The notes: a model not told the origin generated them from the letters alone. A stretch of DNA of 47,656 bases from Prevotella sp. P5-92 (GCF_002251245.1 NZ_NPJG01000045.1:1-47656), one strand, 5' to 3'. Numbered from the stretch's first letter, positions 16,371 to 27,269 are shown. Made by a program: numbers and translations.

Positions 16371-16847
16371 ATGAGAAAAGCAAAACCAAAGAAGCGCGTG
16401 ATCCTTCCGGATCCAGTATTCAACGACCAGAAGGTCTCAAAGTTTGTTAACCATCTGATGTATGATGGAAAGAAGTCTATCTCTTACGAGATCTTCTACA
16501 ACGCCCTTGAAACAGTCAAGGCAAAGATGAGCAACGAGGAAAAGTCTGCACTCGAGATTTGGAAGACTGCCCTCGACAACATCACTCCTCAGGTAGAGGT
16601 AAAGAGCCGCCGTATCGGTGGTGCTACATTCCAGGTTCCTACCGAAATTCGTCCCGATCGTAAGGAGAGTATCTCTATGAAGAACATGATCAACTTCGCA
16701 CGCAAGCGTAGCGGCAAGTCAATGTCTGACAAACTCGCTGCTGAGATCATGGACGCTTTCAACAACCAGGGTGGCGCTTACAAGCGTAAGGAAGACATGC
16801 ACCGTATGGCAGAGGCTAACCGCGCATTTGCTCATTTCAGATTCTAA
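16371..16847 (+). CDS. rpsG: 30S ribosomal protein S7
   Basis: S7 nucleates assembly of the 30S head and contacts the E-site tRNA. The start at 16371 (MRKAKPKKR, 158 aa) gives the normal length; an in-frame extension to 16293 ([12 protein letters not shown]...) is low-complexity, unlike the family, and lies in the long spacer. [16 protein letters not shown] and the C-terminal helix ending [13 protein letters not shown] are typical. It is followed by fusA after 27 bp. Confidence 0.96.
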   Translation: MRKAKPKKRVILPDPVFNDQKVSKFVNHLMYDGKKSISYEIFYNALETVKAKMSNEEKSALEIWKTALDNITPQVEVKSRRIGGATFQVPTEIRPDRKESISMKNMINFARKRSGKSMSDKLAAEIMDAFNNQGGAYKRKEDMHRMAEANRAFAHFRF

Positions 16848-16874
16848 TTTAATTATTAAAAAGGAAAAAAGAAT

Positions 16875-18992
16875 ATGGCAAACCGCGACTTACATTTGAC
16901 TCGTAATATCGGTATTATGGCTCACATCGATGCCGGTAAGACAACAACATCAGAGCGTATCCTCTTCTATACAGGTAAGACACACAAGATTGGTGAGGTG
17001 CACGACGGTGCAGCCACCATGGACTGGATGGCTCAGGAGCAGGAGCGTGGTATCACTATCACATCTGCTGCCACTACCTGTAACTGGAAATATAAGAACA
17101 ACAGCTACAAGATCAACTTAATTGACACTCCGGGACACGTGGACTTCACCGCGGAGGTTGAGCGTTCACTTCGTGTACTTGACGGTGCAGTAGCTACATA
17201 CTCAGCTGCCGATGGTGTACAGCCACAGTCTGAGACCGTATGGCGCCAGGCTGACAAGTACAACGTGCCACGTATCGGTTATGTTAACAAGATGGACCGC
17301 TCGGGTGCTGACTTCTTCGAGACTGTTCAGCAGATGAAGGACATCCTGGGTGCAAACCCCGTAGTTCTGCAGGTGCCTATCGGTGCAGAGGAGAACTTCA
17401 AGGGTGTTGTTGACCTCATCAAGATGAAGGCTATCCTGTGGCACGATGAGACCATGGGTGCTGACTACGACATCGAGGACATCCCAGCTGACCTTCAGGA
17501 TGAGTGCGACGAGTGGCGCAACAAGCTGCTCGAGGCTGCTGCAGAGTACGACGAGGCTATCATGGAGAAGTACTTCGACGATCCTAACTCTATCACTGAA
17601 GAGGAGATAATCACCGCAATACGCAAGGGTACTGTAGCTATGGAGTGCACACCAATGATCTGCGGTTCTTCATACAAGAACAAGGGCGTTCAGCCACTCC
17701 TTGACTACGTATGCGCCTTCCTGCCATCTCCAATGGATATCGAGAACATCGTAGGAACCAACCCTGATACTGAAGAGGAAGAGACACGTAAGCCTTCTGA
17801 TGAAGACCCAACATCAGCCTTGGCTTTCAAGATTGCTACCGACCCATACATGGGCCGTCTGGTATTCTTCCGCGTTTATTCAGGTAAGGTTGAGGCTGGC
17901 TCATACATCTTCAATGCCCGTTCAGGCAAGAAGGAGCGTATCAGCCGTCTGTTCCAGATGAACTCTAATAAGGAAATCCCAATGGAATCTATCGATGCCG
18001 GTGATATCGGTGCAGGCGTAGGTTTCAAGGATATTCGCACAGGTGATACGCTCTGCGACGAGGCGCACCCAATCGTGCTCGAGTCAATGACATTCCCTGA
18101 CACTGTGATCTCTATAGCAGTAGAACCAAAGAGCCAGGCTGACATTGCCAAACTTGACAACGGTCTCGCTAAACTCGCTGAGGAAGACCCAACATTCACC
18201 GTTCGTACTGACGAGCAGAGTGGTCAGACTATCATCTCTGGTATGGGTGAGCTTCACCTCGATATCATCATCGACCGTCTGAAGCGTGAGTTCAAGGTTG
18301 AGTGTAACCAGGGTAAGCCACAGGTTAACTACAAGGAAGCAATCACCAAGACTGTTAACCTCCGCGAGGTTTACAAGAAGCAGTCGGGTGGACGCGGTAA
18401 GTTTGCCGACATCATCGTTAACGTTGGTCCTGTTGACGAAGACTTCAAGGAAGGCGGTCTGCAGTTCGTTAACGAGGTTAAGGGTGGTAACATTCCTAAG
18501 GAGTTCATCCCATCTGTACAGAAAGGCTTCGAGAACGCCATGAAGAACGGTATCCTCGGAGGCTATCCAATGGACAGCATGAAGGTGACACTCGTCGATG
18601 GCTCGTTCCACCCAGTTGACTCTGACCAGCTCTCATTCGAGCTCGCAGCACTCAACGCCTACAAGAACGCTTGCGTTAAGGCAGGTCCAGTGCTCATGGA
18701 GCCTATCATGAAGCTCGAGGTAATCACACCTGAGGAGAACATGGGTGATGTTATCGGCGACTTGAACAAGCGTCGTGGTCAGGTAGAAGGTATGGATGAG
18801 GCCCGCAGTGGCGCACGCATCGTAAAGGCTATGGTACCACTGTCGGAGATGTTCGGTTACGTAACCGCACTGCGTACTATCACCTCTGGTCGTGCAACAA
18901 GCTCTATGGAGTATGACCACCACTCTCCACTCTCAAGCGCTATCGCTAAGACAGTGCTCGAGGAAGTAAAGGGTCGTGCAGACTTAGTATAA
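16875..18992 (+). CDS. fusA: Translation elongation factor G
   Basis: EF-G (705 aa) is the GTPase that drives translocation and, with RRF, ribosome recycling. The GTP-binding motifs are all present: G1 AHIDAGKTT (residues 16-24), G3 DTPGHVDF, G4 NKMD. The later domains show [18 protein letters not shown], and the domain IV-V region shows [14 protein letters not shown] and the [15 protein letters not shown] end. In many bacteria tuf follows; here the next gene is rpsJ, after a 102-bp structured gap. Confidence 0.97.
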   Translation: MANRDLHLTRNIGIMAHIDAGKTTTSERILFYTGKTHKIGEVHDGAATMDWMAQEQERGITITSAATTCNWKYKNNSYKINLIDTPGHVDFTAEVERSLRVLDGAVATYSAADGVQPQSETVWRQADKYNVPRIGYVNKMDRSGADFFETVQQMKDILGANPVVLQVPIGAEENFKGVVDLIKMKAILWHDETMGADYDIEDIPADLQDECDEWRNKLLEAAAEYDEAIMEKYFDDPNSITEEEIITAIRKGTVAMECTPMICGSSYKNKGVQPLLDYVCAFLPSPMDIENIVGTNPDTEEEETRKPSDEDPTSALAFKIATDPYMGRLVFFRVYSGKVEAGSYIFNARSGKKERISRLFQMNSNKEIPMESIDAGDIGAGVGFKDIRTGDTLCDEAHPIVLESMTFPDTVISIAVEPKSQADIAKLDNGLAKLAEEDPTFTVRTDEQSGQTIISGMGELHLDIIIDRLKREFKVECNQGKPQVNYKEAITKTVNLREVYKKQSGGRGKFADIIVNVGPVDEDFKEGGLQFVNEVKGGNIPKEFIPSVQKGFENAMKNGILGGYPMDSMKVTLVDGSFHPVDSDQLSFELAALNAYKNACVKAGPVLMEPIMKLEVITPEENMGDVIGDLNKRRGQVEGMDEARSGARIVKAMVPLSEMFGYVTALRTITSGRATSSMEYDHHSPLSSAIAKTVLEEVKGRADLV

Positions 18993-19010
18993 TCAAACAT
19001 TCATAGGTGA

Positions 19011-19060
19011 GAAAAGAGGCGCTGCTTAGCGAATGACTCTTAAGTGGCGTACCTCTTTTC
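19011..19060 (+). promoter_or_regulatory. Structured RNA element between fusA and rpsJ
   Basis: GAAAAGAGG (19011-19019) pairs perfectly with CCTCTTTTC (19052-19060). Inside lies a second hairpin CGCT-GCTT-AGCG (19020-19031). A T-run (TATATTTTTTTAA) begins 8 bp after the outer stem, so the element could act as an attenuator or a ribosomal-protein binding site controlling the S10 part of the cluster. Confidence 0.6.
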
Positions 19061-19094
19061 CAATATATTTTTTTAATAATAATAAAAATAGACA

Positions 19095-19400
19095 ATGAGT
19101 CAGAAAATCAGAATCAAGCTGAAGTCATACGACCACACTCTTGTTGACAAATCAGCAGAAAAGATTGTGAAGGCAGTAAAGTCAACAGGCGCTATCATCA
19201 GCGGTCCTATTCCATTGCCAACACACAAGCGTATCTACACCGTTAACCGCTCAACCTTCGTCAACAAGAAGGCTCGTGAGCAGTTCCAGCTCTCAGATTA
19301 CAAGCGTCTCATCGACATCTACAGCTCAACAGCAAAGACAGTTGACGCCCTGATGAAGCTCGAGTTGCCAAGTGGTGTTGAAGTAGAAATCAAAGTATAG
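19095..19400 (+). CDS. rpsJ: 30S ribosomal protein S10
   Basis: S10 (101 aa) is a 30S head protein that also acts as NusE in transcription antitermination. The sequence begins [20 protein letters not shown], the conserved core, and includes [17 protein letters not shown] in the loop that reaches the NusB/16S interface. It opens the S10 block and ends with TAG, which shows that TAG is read as a stop in this genome. Confidence 0.97.
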   Translation: MSQKIRIKLKSYDHTLVDKSAEKIVKAVKSTGAIISGPIPLPTHKRIYTVNRSTFVNKKAREQFQLSDYKRLIDIYSSTAKTVDALMKLELPSGVEVEIKV

Positions 19401-19424
19401 TCTAATTTTTAGTTTTAAATTGAA

Positions 19425-20039
19425 ATGCCAGGATTAATTGGAAGAAAAATCGGAATGACATCCGTTTTCAGTGCCGACGGTAAGAATGTACCGTGCACTG
19501 TTATCGAAGCTGGTCCATGTGTTGTAACACAGGTAAAGACCGTTGAAAAGGACGGTTATGCAGCCCTTCAGTTGGCTTTCGGCGAGGCAAAGGAGAAGAA
19601 CACTACCAAGCCTATGCTGGGAATCTACAAGAAGGCAGGTACAACACCTAAGAACCACTTGGCCGAGTTCAAGTTTGACGAGGAGTACAACCTCGGTGAC
19701 ACGATTACGGTTGATATCTTCAACGACGTTGAGTTCGTTGACGTTGTCGGCACATCAAAGGGTAAAGGTTTCCAGGGTGTAATGAAGCGTCATGGCTTCG
19801 GTGGTGTAGGCCAGAGCACTCACGGACAGGATGACCGCGCACGCAAGCCGGGATCTATCGGCGCCTGTTCTTACCCTGCAAAGGTGTTCAAGGGTATGCG
19901 CATGGGCGGCCACATGGGTAACGAAAGAGTGACCACTCAGAACTTGAAAGTGTTAAAGGTAATTCCAGAGCACAATCTTATCCTCGTGAAGGGTAGCATT
20001 GCTGGATGCAAAGGTTCAACCGTTTTAATCAAGAAGTAA
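19425..20039 (+). CDS. rplC: 50S ribosomal protein L3
   Basis: L3 (204 aa) is one of the first proteins to bind 23S rRNA and its loop reaches the peptidyl transferase centre. Seen here: [15 protein letters not shown] at the start and [20 protein letters not shown] with the [17 protein letters not shown] loop. The tail holds [16 protein letters not shown]. It follows rpsJ by 24 bp and ends one base before rplD. Confidence 0.97.
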   Translation: MPGLIGRKIGMTSVFSADGKNVPCTVIEAGPCVVTQVKTVEKDGYAALQLAFGEAKEKNTTKPMLGIYKKAGTTPKNHLAEFKFDEEYNLGDTITVDIFNDVEFVDVVGTSKGKGFQGVMKRHGFGGVGQSTHGQDDRARKPGSIGACSYPAKVFKGMRMGGHMGNERVTTQNLKVLKVIPEHNLILVKGSIAGCKGSTVLIKK

Positions 20040-20040
20040 G

Positions 20041-20670
20041 ATGGAAATTAGCGTATTAAATATCAATGGCCAGGAGACAGGCCGCAAGGTCGAACTCAAC
20101 GACGCTGTCTTCGGCATCGAGCCTAATGACCACGTTCTTTATCTGGACGTAAAACAGTATCTCGCTAACCAGCGTCAGGGTACAGCTAAAGCTAAGGAAA
20201 GAAGTGAGCATACAGGTTCTACACGCAAACTTGGTCGTCAAAAGGGCGGCGGCGGTGCTCGCCGTGGTGATATCAACTCACCAGTGCTCGTTGGTGGTGG
20301 ACGCGTCTTCGGTCCAAAGCCACGCGACTATCGTTTCAAGCTCAACAAAAAAGTAAAAGTTCTTGCTCGTAAGAGTGCACTCTCTTACAAGGCTCAGGAG
20401 AACGCAATCTTGGTTGTTGAAGATTTCAATTTTGAGGCTCCAAAGACTAAAGATTTCGTAAATATTACTAAAAATCTTAAAGTCGAGGGCAAAAAATCGC
20501 TGTTTGTTTTGCCAGAATCAAATAATAATGTATTTTTGTCGTCGCGAAACTTGCAGAACAGCAAGGTGACACTCGCACAATTGCTCAATTCGTACAATGT
20601 TTTGAATGCAGAAGTGCTCGTGATCACTGAGAAATCGCTGGAGACTATCAATAGTATCTTAAACAAATAA
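20041..20670 (+). CDS. rplD: 50S ribosomal protein L4
   Basis: L4 (209 aa) lines the exit tunnel with L22 and in E. coli also represses the S10 operon. The tunnel loop contains [20 protein letters not shown], and the C-terminal half ([20 protein letters not shown] region) is the usual globular domain. The start codon lies one base after the rplC stop, which suggests coupled translation. Confidence 0.96.
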   Translation: MEISVLNINGQETGRKVELNDAVFGIEPNDHVLYLDVKQYLANQRQGTAKAKERSEHTGSTRKLGRQKGGGGARRGDINSPVLVGGGRVFGPKPRDYRFKLNKKVKVLARKSALSYKAQENAILVVEDFNFEAPKTKDFVNITKNLKVEGKKSLFVLPESNNNVFLSSRNLQNSKVTLAQLLNSYNVLNAEVLVITEKSLETINSILNK

Positions 20671-20693
20671 AACAACTAAGGAGATAAAGCAAT

Positions 20694-21056
20694 ATGGCAT
20701 TTATAATCAAACCATTGGTCACTGAGAAGATGACAAAACTGACAGACAAGACATCTGTCGATAAGACCTTTACTCCTAAGACAGGAAAGAACAAGGGTAC
20801 CGAAATTACAAAGGTTGCAAGACCTAAGTACGGTTTCATCGTTCGTCCTGAGGCAAACAAGTTGGAGATTAAGAAAGAGGTTGAAAGTCTGTACAATGTA
20901 ACCGTTCTTGAGGTAAACACTCTTCGTTATGCCGGCAAGCGCTCGCAGCGTTATACTAAGGCAGGGCTCGTGAGAGGCAAGAAGAACGACTTCAAGAAGG
21001 CTATCGTCACTCTGAAAGAGGGCGACACTATTGATTTTTATAGCAATATACAATAA
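20694..21056 (+). CDS. rplW: 50S ribosomal protein L23
   Basis: L23 lies at the tunnel exit and is the docking site for trigger factor and SRP. At 120 aa it is about 20 residues longer than the E. coli protein; the extra part is a lysine-rich insert (DKTFTPKTGKNKGTEITKVA, residues 23-42) near the N-terminus. IIKPLVTEKMTKL and KYGFIVRPEANKLEIKKEVE identify it. Confidence 0.95.
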   Translation: MAFIIKPLVTEKMTKLTDKTSVDKTFTPKTGKNKGTEITKVARPKYGFIVRPEANKLEIKKEVESLYNVTVLEVNTLRYAGKRSQRYTKAGLVRGKKNDFKKAIVTLKEGDTIDFYSNIQ

Positions 21057-21062
21057 ACAGAA

Positions 21063-21887
21063 ATGGCAGTACGTAAATTTAAACCGGTAACTCCGGGACA
21101 AAGACACAAAGTTATTGGCACGTTCGAGGAAATTACTGCATCCGTGCCAGAAAAATCTCTCGTTCGCGGTAAGCGTTCTACCGGCGGTCGAAACAACACC
21201 GGTAAGATGACCGTTCGCTACATAGGTGGTGGTCACAAGAAGAAGTATCGTCTGATCGACTTCAAGCGAGAGAAAGATGGTGTTCCAGCTGTTGTAAAGA
21301 CTATCGAGTACGATCCAAATCGCTCGGCTCGCATAGCGCTTCTTTACTATGCTGATGGTGAAAAACGTTATATCATTGCTCCTAATGGACTGCAGGTAGG
21401 TTCTACACTGATGTCGGGTGCTGATGCTGTACCAGAGATTGGAAATGCACTCCCGCTCGCCAACATTCCTGTCGGTACCGTAATTCACAACATTGAGTTG
21501 CGTCCAGGACAGGGAGCCCTGCTCGTTCGTTCGGCTGGTAACTTCGCTCAGTTGACTTCACGCGAGGGTAACTATTGCGTAATCAAGCTCCCTTCAGGTG
21601 AGACTCGTAAGATCTTGAGCGCTTGTAAAGCAACAGTAGGTAGTGTAGGTAACTCTGACCACGCACTTGAGCAGTCTGGTAAGGCTGGTCGTTCTCGCTG
21701 GTTGGGACGCCGTCCTCACAACCGTGGTGTTGTGATGAACCCACATGATCACCCAATGGGTGGTGGTGAAGGCCGTCAGTCTGGTGGACACCCACGTTCA
21801 CGCAAGGGCTTGTACGCTAAGGGTCTCAAGACACGTGCACCTAAGAAGCTTTCTAACAAGTACATCATTGAAAGAGCAAGTAAGTAA
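21063..21887 (+). CDS. rplB: 50S ribosomal protein L2
   Basis: L2 (274 aa) is needed for subunit joining and peptidyl transfer. Conserved segments include [24 protein letters not shown] text ([20 protein letters not shown]), the oligonucleotide-binding core, and near the C-terminus [20 protein letters not shown] with the essential histidine region. It starts 6 bp after rplW. Confidence 0.97.
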   Translation: MAVRKFKPVTPGQRHKVIGTFEEITASVPEKSLVRGKRSTGGRNNTGKMTVRYIGGGHKKKYRLIDFKREKDGVPAVVKTIEYDPNRSARIALLYYADGEKRYIIAPNGLQVGSTLMSGADAVPEIGNALPLANIPVGTVIHNIELRPGQGALLVRSAGNFAQLTSREGNYCVIKLPSGETRKILSACKATVGSVGNSDHALEQSGKAGRSRWLGRRPHNRGVVMNPHDHPMGGGEGRQSGGHPRSRKGLYAKGLKTRAPKKLSNKYIIERASK

Positions 21888-21909
21888 TCAAGTTAACTAA
21901 GAGAAAATT

Positions 21910-22176
21910 ATGAGTCGTTCATTAAAAAAAGGTCCGTACATCAACGTATCGCTCGAGAAAAAAATCCTTGCCATGAACGAAAGCGGCAAGAAGAGCGTCG
22001 TTAAGACTTGGGCTCGTGCATCAATGATTTCCCCAGACTTCGTGGGTCACACTGTTGCAGTTCATAACGGAAATAAGTTTATTCCTGTTTACATTACTGA
22101 AAACATGGTTGGACACAAGCTCGGTGAGTTCTCGCCAACTCGTCGCTTTGGTGGCCACGCAGGTAACAAGAAGTAA
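21910..22176 (+). CDS. rpsS: 30S ribosomal protein S19
   Basis: S19 (88 aa) lies in the 30S head, forms a bridge to the 50S subunit and pairs with S13. It is identified by [37 protein letters not shown], and [20 protein letters not shown] at the end. Length is normal. Confidence 0.97.
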   Translation: MSRSLKKGPYINVSLEKKILAMNESGKKSVVKTWARASMISPDFVGHTVAVHNGNKFIPVYITENMVGHKLGEFSPTRRFGGHAGNKK

Positions 22177-22209
22177 AACAGGTTCACCAGAAATTAAAAG
22201 ACAATTATA

Positions 22210-22608
22210 ATGGGAGCAAGAAAACATATTAAGGCTGAAGAAAGAAAAGCAGCTCTTAAAACTCAGTATTTTGCTAAATTGAAGGATGTTCCTTCTTCTC
22301 CTCGCAAGATGAGATATGTCGTTGACATGATCCGCGGCATGGAAGTGAACAGAGCACTCGGCGTGCTTCGCTTCTCTAAGAAAGCAGCTTCCGCAGACGT
22401 TGAGAAGCTTCTGCGCTCAGCTATCGCTAACTGGGAGGCAAAAAATGACCGCAAAGCTGAAGAAGGAGAATTGTATATCACAAAGGTATTCGTTGACGAA
22501 GGCGTAACTTTGAAGCGTATGAGACCAGCACCTCAGGGTCGTGGTTACAGAATCCGCAAGCGTTCAAACCACGTTACTTTGTTTGTTGACGCCAAAACTA
22601 ATGATTAA
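22210..22608 (+). CDS. rplV: 50S ribosomal protein L22
   Basis: L22 (132 aa) has a globular domain on the surface and a long hairpin along the exit tunnel, which macrolide-resistance mutations alter. The first half shows [20 protein letters not shown] and the hairpin region [20 protein letters not shown], ending HVTLFVDAK. Residues of the hairpin look unaltered. Confidence 0.96.
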   Translation: MGARKHIKAEERKAALKTQYFAKLKDVPSSPRKMRYVVDMIRGMEVNRALGVLRFSKKAASADVEKLLRSAIANWEAKNDRKAEEGELYITKVFVDEGVTLKRMRPAPQGRGYRIRKRSNHVTLFVDAKTND

Positions 22609-22620
22609 TAGATAAATAGA

Positions 22621-23352
22621 ATGGGACAGAAAGTTAATCCAATAAGCAACCGACTCGGAATCGTTAGAGGTTGGGAATCAAATTGGTTCGGTGGCAAGAA
22701 CTTCGGTGACAACCTGGTTGAAGACCAGAAGATCCGCAAGTATCTTAACGAGCGTCTGGCAAAGGCCAGTGTTTCGCGCATCGTCATCGAACGTACACTG
22801 AAATTGGTTACCATTACTATTTGTACCGCTCGCCCGGGCATCGTCATTGGTAAAGGTGGTCAGGATGTTGACAAACTGAAGGAAGAACTCAAGAAGCTTT
22901 ACGACAAGGAGATTCAAATTAACATCTTCGAGGTTAAGAAGCCAGAGCTCGATGCCAACATCGTTGCAAACAACATCGCACGCCAAGTAGAAGGCAAGAT
23001 CGCATATCGCCGCGCAATCAAGATGGCTGTCGCTAACACTATGCGTGCAGGTGCAGAAGGTATTAAGGTTCAAATCACAGGACGTCTGAATGGTGCCGAA
23101 ATGGCCCGTAAGGAAATGTACAAAGAGGGACGTACTCCTCTTCATACTTTCCGCGCAGATATCGACTATTGTCAGGCAGAGGCACTCACAAAGGTCGGCC
23201 TCCTGGGAATCAAGGTTTGGATTTGCCGTGGCGAGGTCTATGGCAAGCGTGATCTCACACCAAACTTCTCACAGGACAAGAACTCTCCACGTGGCGCTAA
23301 TGGTAACAATGGTGGCAGAAAGTTCCGTGGTAAGAAGAATAATAATCGTTAA
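22621..23352 (+). CDS. rpsC: 30S ribosomal protein S3
   Basis: S3 (243 aa) forms part of the mRNA entry channel. It starts [20 protein letters not shown] and contains the KH-domain loop [20 protein letters not shown]. The C-terminal domain has [20 protein letters not shown]. It ends in a glycine/asparagine/arginine/lysine-rich tail ([19 protein letters not shown]). Confidence 0.97.
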   Translation: MGQKVNPISNRLGIVRGWESNWFGGKNFGDNLVEDQKIRKYLNERLAKASVSRIVIERTLKLVTITICTARPGIVIGKGGQDVDKLKEELKKLYDKEIQINIFEVKKPELDANIVANNIARQVEGKIAYRRAIKMAVANTMRAGAEGIKVQITGRLNGAEMARKEMYKEGRTPLHTFRADIDYCQAEALTKVGLLGIKVWICRGEVYGKRDLTPNFSQDKNSPRGANGNNGGRKFRGKKNNNR

Positions 23353-23366
23353 AAGTAGAAGCTATC

Positions 23367-23795
23367 ATGTTACAACCTAAGAGAGTAAGATATAGAAGAC
23401 CTCAAGATGGAAGAGGAAACAAGGGCAACGCTCACCGCGGTACACAGCTCGCTTTCGGCTCTTTCGGAATCAAGACCCTTGAGGCAAAGTGGATCGACAG
23501 TCGTCAGATTGAGGCTGCTCGTGTTGCTGTGAACCGTTATATGCAGCGTGAAGGTCAGGTTTGGATCCGCATATTCCCGGATAAGCCTATCACTCGCAAG
23601 CCAGCAGATGTCCGAATGGGTAAAGGTAAGGGAGACCCTGCAGGATGGGTTGCTCCTGTAACTCCAGGACGTATCCTTTTTGAAGTAGAGGGTGTGTCTT
23701 TCGACATCGCTAAGGAGGCTCTTCGCCTTGCAGCACAGAAGTTGCCAGTTAAGACTAAGTTTGTTGTTAGACGTGATTACGATAAAAACGCTTAA
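23367..23795 (+). CDS. rplP: 50S ribosomal protein L16
   Basis: L16 (142 aa) sits near the A-site and orients tRNA acceptor ends. Recognised by [40 protein letters not shown] and [18 protein letters not shown]. It starts 14 bp after rpsC and ends 3 bp before rpmC. Confidence 0.97.
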   Translation: MLQPKRVRYRRPQDGRGNKGNAHRGTQLAFGSFGIKTLEAKWIDSRQIEAARVAVNRYMQREGQVWIRIFPDKPITRKPADVRMGKGKGDPAGWVAPVTPGRILFEVEGVSFDIAKEALRLAAQKLPVKTKFVVRRDYDKNA

Positions 23796-23798
23796 TTT

Positions 23799-23993
23799 AT
23801 GAAGATCAAGGAAATAAAGGAACTCGAGACCAAGGACTTGGTAGAGAAGGTAGAGGCTGAAGTTGTTAAGTACAACCAGATGAAGTTGAACCACGCAATC
23901 TCTCCTCTGGAGAATCCATCTGAGATTAAGGCGACACGTCGTGACATAGCTCGTATGAAGACAGAACTCCGTCAGAGAGAACTTAACAAATAA
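23799..23993 (+). CDS. rpmC: 50S ribosomal protein L29
   Basis: L29 (64 aa) is a small two-helix protein near the tunnel exit, beside L23. The sequence [20 protein letters not shown] and the end [20 protein letters not shown] are typical. It lies tightly between rplP (3 bp) and rpsQ. Confidence 0.95.
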   Translation: MKIKEIKELETKDLVEKVEAEVVKYNQMKLNHAISPLENPSEIKATRRDIARMKTELRQRELNK

Positions 23994-24004
23994 TAATGGG
24001 TCAG

Positions 24005-24262
24005 ATGGAAAAAAGAAATTTAAGAAAGACAAGACAGGGTGTCGTAATCAGTAACAAGATGGATAAGACCATTGTTATTGCTGCTAAGTTCAAGGAGATG
24101 CACCCTATTTATGGTAAGTTTGTCCAGAAGACAAAGAAATACCATGCTCATGATGAGAAGAATGAGGCAAACATCGGTGATACTGTCCTCATTATGGAGA
24201 CCCGTCCCTTGAGTAAAACCAAGAGATGGAGATTAGTTCAAATTGTTGAAAAAGCTAAGTAA
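24005..24262 (+). CDS. rpsQ: 30S ribosomal protein S17
   Basis: S17 (85 aa from this start) is a primary 16S-binding OB-fold protein. It shows [40 protein letters not shown] and [15 protein letters not shown]. Another in-frame ATG at 23996 would add only MGQ; the start at 24005 is preferred because family members begin at this methionine. Ends 2 bp before rplN. Confidence 0.95.
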   Translation: MEKRNLRKTRQGVVISNKMDKTIVIAAKFKEMHPIYGKFVQKTKKYHAHDEKNEANIGDTVLIMETRPLSKTKRWRLVQIVEKAK

Positions 24263-24264
24263 TT

Positions 24265-24630
24265 ATGATACAGGCAGAATCAAGACTTACAGTATGTGAT
24301 AACAGTGGCGCTCGCGAGGCACTCTGCATCAGGGTCCTCGGTGGTACTGGCCGCCGTTATGCAAGCGTCGGAGATGTTATTGTCGTTTCAGTCAAGAACG
24401 TCATTCCGTCAAGTGATTTGAAAAAGGGTGCAGTATCAAAGGCCTTGGTTGTTCGTGTAAAGAAGGAAATACGCCGTCCAGACGGTTCTTATATCCGCTT
24501 CGACGACAACGCATGTGTATTGCTTAACAATGCAGGTGAGCTCCGCGGAAGCCGTATCTTCGGTCCTGTAGCACGTGAGCTTCGTGCCGTTAACATGAAG
24601 GTTGTTTCATTGGCACCTGAGGTTCTTTAA
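24265..24630 (+). CDS. rplN: 50S ribosomal protein L14
   Basis: L14 (121 aa) lies at the subunit interface, where the silencing factor RsfS binds. [20 protein letters not shown] and [18 protein letters not shown] identify it, and [13 protein letters not shown] is the conserved late motif. Full length, in frame with the operon. Confidence 0.97.
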   Translation: MIQAESRLTVCDNSGAREALCIRVLGGTGRRYASVGDVIVVSVKNVIPSSDLKKGAVSKALVVRVKKEIRRPDGSYIRFDDNACVLLNNAGELRGSRIFGPVARELRAVNMKVVSLAPEVL

Positions 24631-24649
24631 ACTATAAAAGAGACAAGAA

Positions 24650-24997
24650 ATGACAAAGTTGAAAATTAAGAAAGACGATATGGTTCTTGTCATTGCTGGT
24701 AACAGTAAGGACAGAAAAGACCAGAACGGCAAGTATCCAGCACCTCACAAGGTGCTCAAGGTACTTGTTAAGGAGCAGCGCGCCATCGTAGAGGGCAAGA
24801 ACATGGTCTCAAAGAGCACCAAGCCTTCTGCAAAGAATCCTCAGGGTGGTATCATCAAGCAGGAAGCTCCAATTCATATCTCAAATCTGAGTTTGGTGGA
24901 TCCAAAGACTGGTGAGCCAACTCGTGTTGCCATTAAGAAGAACGACGACGGAAAGAAGGTTCGCGTCGCTAAAAAGTCAGGGGAGGAAATTAAATAA
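24650..24997 (+). CDS. rplX: 50S ribosomal protein L24
   Basis: L24 (115 aa) is an assembly initiator with a KOW motif. Here [20 protein letters not shown] contains the KOW fold start, and [20 protein letters not shown] the second strand pair. Its final base overlaps the first base of rplE (TAATG), an arrangement that couples translation. Confidence 0.96.
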   Translation: MTKLKIKKDDMVLVIAGNSKDRKDQNGKYPAPHKVLKVLVKEQRAIVEGKNMVSKSTKPSAKNPQGGIIKQEAPIHISNLSLVDPKTGEPTRVAIKKNDDGKKVRVAKKSGEEIK

Positions 24998-25551
24998 TGA
25001 ATACAGCACAACTTAAGAAGCAGTATAAGGAGCAAATCGCTCCAGCTCTCGAGAAGCAGTTCAACTACAGCTCAAAGATGCAGATTCCTGTGCTCAAGAA
25101 GATCGTGGTTAACCAAGGTCTTGGCGACGCTACTCAGGACAAGAAGTTGATCGACGTAGCTATCAACGAGATTTCTGCAATCACCGGCCAGAAGGCAGTT
25201 GCAACATATTCGAAGAAGGACATCGCCAACTTCAAGTTGCGTAAGAAGATGCCTATCGGCGTTATGGTAACCCTCCGCCGTGAGCGTATGTATGAGTTCC
25301 TTGAGAAACTCGTTCGTGTGGCTCTCCCACGTATCCGCGACTTCAAGGGTATCCAGAGCAAGTTTGACGGCCGTGGTAACTACACTCTTGGTATTCAGGA
25401 GCAGATTATCTTCCCAGAGATCAATATCGATTCAGTAGATCGCATCCAGGGTATGAACATCACCTTCGTTACAACAGCTCAGACTGACGAGGAAGGTTTC
25501 GCTCTGCTCAAGGCTTTCGGTCTTCCATTCAAGAACGCTAAAAACGATTAA
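24997..25551 (+). CDS. rplE: 50S ribosomal protein L5
   Basis: L5 (184 aa) binds 5S rRNA and contacts the P-site tRNA and S13. It shows [40 protein letters not shown] and [20 protein letters not shown]. The start shares a base with the rplX stop. Confidence 0.97.
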   Translation: MNTAQLKKQYKEQIAPALEKQFNYSSKMQIPVLKKIVVNQGLGDATQDKKLIDVAINEISAITGQKAVATYSKKDIANFKLRKKMPIGVMVTLRRERMYEFLEKLVRVALPRIRDFKGIQSKFDGRGNYTLGIQEQIIFPEINIDSVDRIQGMNITFVTTAQTDEEGFALLKAFGLPFKNAKND

Positions 25552-25556
25552 TAGAT

Positions 25557-25859
25557 ATGGCAAAAGAATCAATGAAGGCCCGCGAGGTAAAGCGCGCCAA
25601 GCTTGTTGCCCGTTACGCTGAGAAGCGTGCTGCACTGAAGAAGATCATCGCTACAGCTGAGGATCCAGCAGAGGCATACGAGGCAGCACGTAAACTTCAG
25701 AGCATCCCACGCAACGCAAACCCTATCCGTCTGCACAACCGTTGCAAGATCACAGGTCGTCCGAAGGGTTATATGCGTCAGTTCGGTCTCTCTCGTATCC
25801 AGTTCCGCGAGATGGCATCAAGCGGTCTGATACCTGGCGTAAAGAAGGCCAGCTGGTAA
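25557..25859 (+). CDS. rpsN: 30S ribosomal protein S14, zinc-free type
   Basis: S14 (100 aa) is a 30S head protein. It is the longer C-minus form: no CxxC pairs are present, and the end [20 protein letters not shown] then [18 protein letters not shown] resembles the E. coli type and not the short zinc-binding form. It starts 5 bp after rplE and is followed by a 69-bp gap. Confidence 0.96.
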   Translation: MAKESMKAREVKRAKLVARYAEKRAALKKIIATAEDPAEAYEAARKLQSIPRNANPIRLHNRCKITGRPKGYMRQFGLSRIQFREMASSGLIPGVKKASW

Positions 25860-25928
25860 TATTGTGAGATATCACTTATTTATTTAATATTGTCGGGGTA
25901 GGCCCGATTAATTAAACAATTTTATATA

Positions 25929-26324
25929 ATGACAGATCCAATAGCAGATTATCTGACGAGGTTGAGAAACGCTATCATGGCTCATCACCGTGTAGTTGAA
26001 GTACCAGCTTCAAACTTGAAGAAAGAGATTACAAAGATCCTCTTCGAGAAGGGATACATCCTGAACTACAAGTTCATCGAGGATGGTCCTCAGGGAAGTA
26101 TCAAGGTCGCCCTTAAGTACGACCCAACAACAAAGGCCAACGCTATCAAGTGCCTTAAGAGAGTGTCAACACCAGGTCTTCGTAAGTACACTGGTTACAA
26201 GGACATGCCGAGAGTTATTAACGGATTGGGCATCGCTATCCTGTCCACATCCAAAGGTGTAATGACAGACAAGGAAGCTTCTACACTGAAAATCGGTGGT
26301 GAGGTTCTTTGCTACGTTTATTAA
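25929..26324 (+). CDS. rpsH: 30S ribosomal protein S8
   Basis: S8 (131 aa) binds helix 21 of 16S rRNA; in E. coli it also represses the spc operon. Recognised by MTDPIADYLTRLRNAIMAHH and the end LGIAILSTSKGVMTDKEAST then GGEVLCYVY. It opens a sub-block after the 69-bp AT-rich gap following rpsN. Confidence 0.97.
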   Translation: MTDPIADYLTRLRNAIMAHHRVVEVPASNLKKEITKILFEKGYILNYKFIEDGPQGSIKVALKYDPTTKANAIKCLKRVSTPGLRKYTGYKDMPRVINGLGIAILSTSKGVMTDKEASTLKIGGEVLCYVY

Positions 26325-26339
26325 TAGGAGGATTTATCT

Positions 26340-26906
26340 ATGTCAAGAATTGGAAAATTGCCTATTAGCATCCCAGCTGGTGTTACTGTATCACAGAGTA
26401 ACAACGTAGTGACTGTCAAGGGTCCGAAGGGCGAGCTCACCCAGTATGTTGACCCTTCTATCAAGGTTAATATCGCTGACGGCCAGATAGTAATGGAAAT
26501 CGATGAGAACAGCCCTGTTAACTACAAGCAGAAGCAGGCTTTCCACGGCCTTTACCGTTCGTTGGTAAACAACATGGTTGTTGGTGTGAGCGAAGGTTAC
26601 AAGAAGGAACTTGAACTCGTCGGTGTTGGTTATCGTGTTTCTAACCAGGGAAACCTCATTGAGTTTACTCTTGGTTATACACACCCAATCTTTATTCAGT
26701 TGCCAAGCATCATCAAGGTTGAAACAAAGTCTGAGCGTAATCAGAATCCTCAGATCATCCTCGAGTCATGCGACAAAGCACTGCTTGGACTTGTATGTGC
26801 TAAGATTCGTTCTTTCCGTAAACCTGAACCTTACAAGGGTAAGGGCGTTCTGTTCAAGGGCGAGGTTATTCGCAGAAAGTCTGGTAAGTCAGCTTCAGCT
26901 AAGTAA
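26340..26906 (+). CDS. rplF: 50S ribosomal protein L6
   Basis: L6 (188 aa) has two similar domains and lies near the factor-binding site. It shows MSRIGKLPISIPAGVTVSQS, VTVKGPKGELTQYVDPS in domain 1, and KIRSFRKPEPYKGKGVLFKG in domain 2. It starts 15 bp after rpsH with GGAGG at 26326-26330, one of the few Shine-Dalgarno-like stretches in this cluster. Confidence 0.96.
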   Translation: MSRIGKLPISIPAGVTVSQSNNVVTVKGPKGELTQYVDPSIKVNIADGQIVMEIDENSPVNYKQKQAFHGLYRSLVNNMVVGVSEGYKKELELVGVGYRVSNQGNLIEFTLGYTHPIFIQLPSIIKVETKSERNQNPQIILESCDKALLGLVCAKIRSFRKPEPYKGKGVLFKGEVIRRKSGKSASAK

Positions 26907-26924
26907 CTTTAACATTTCAAGATT

Positions 26925-27269
26925 ATGACAACAAAGAAAGTAGAAAGACGAATTAAGATCAAATATAGAATTCGCAAGAGTGTGTTCGGCACAGCTGAAC
27001 GTCCACGTATGAGCGTTTTCCGCAGTAACAAGCAGATTTATGCCCAGGTTATCAACGACCTCGAAGGCAAGACCCTCGCTTCGGCTTCTTCACTCGGTCT
27101 TGAGGCTATGCCAAAGATCCAGCAAGCTGAGAAGGTCGGAGAGCTTGTAGCAAAGAAGGCTCTTGAGGCAGGTGTTACATCTGTTGTTTTCGACCGCAAT
27201 GGTTATCTTTATCATGGTAGAGTAAAGTCTCTTGCTGATGCAGCTCGCAAAGGCGGACTTAATTTTTAA
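26925..27269 (+). CDS. rplR: 50S ribosomal protein L18
   Basis: L18 (114 aa) binds 5S rRNA and helps attach it to the 50S subunit. [38 protein letters not shown] and the end [20 protein letters not shown] are typical. It lies between rplF (18 bp) and rpsE (6 bp). Confidence 0.96.
   Translation: MTTKKVERRIKIKYRIRKSVFGTAERPRMSVFRSNKQIYAQVINDLEGKTLASASSLGLEAMPKIQQAEKVGELVAKKALEAGVTSVVFDRNGYLYHGRVKSLADAARKGGLNF

Noticed and set aside
18993..19094. tRNA or tuf remnant between fusA and rpsJ
   Set aside because: No cloverleaf or EF-Tu coding similarity; the stems found do not fit a tRNA.
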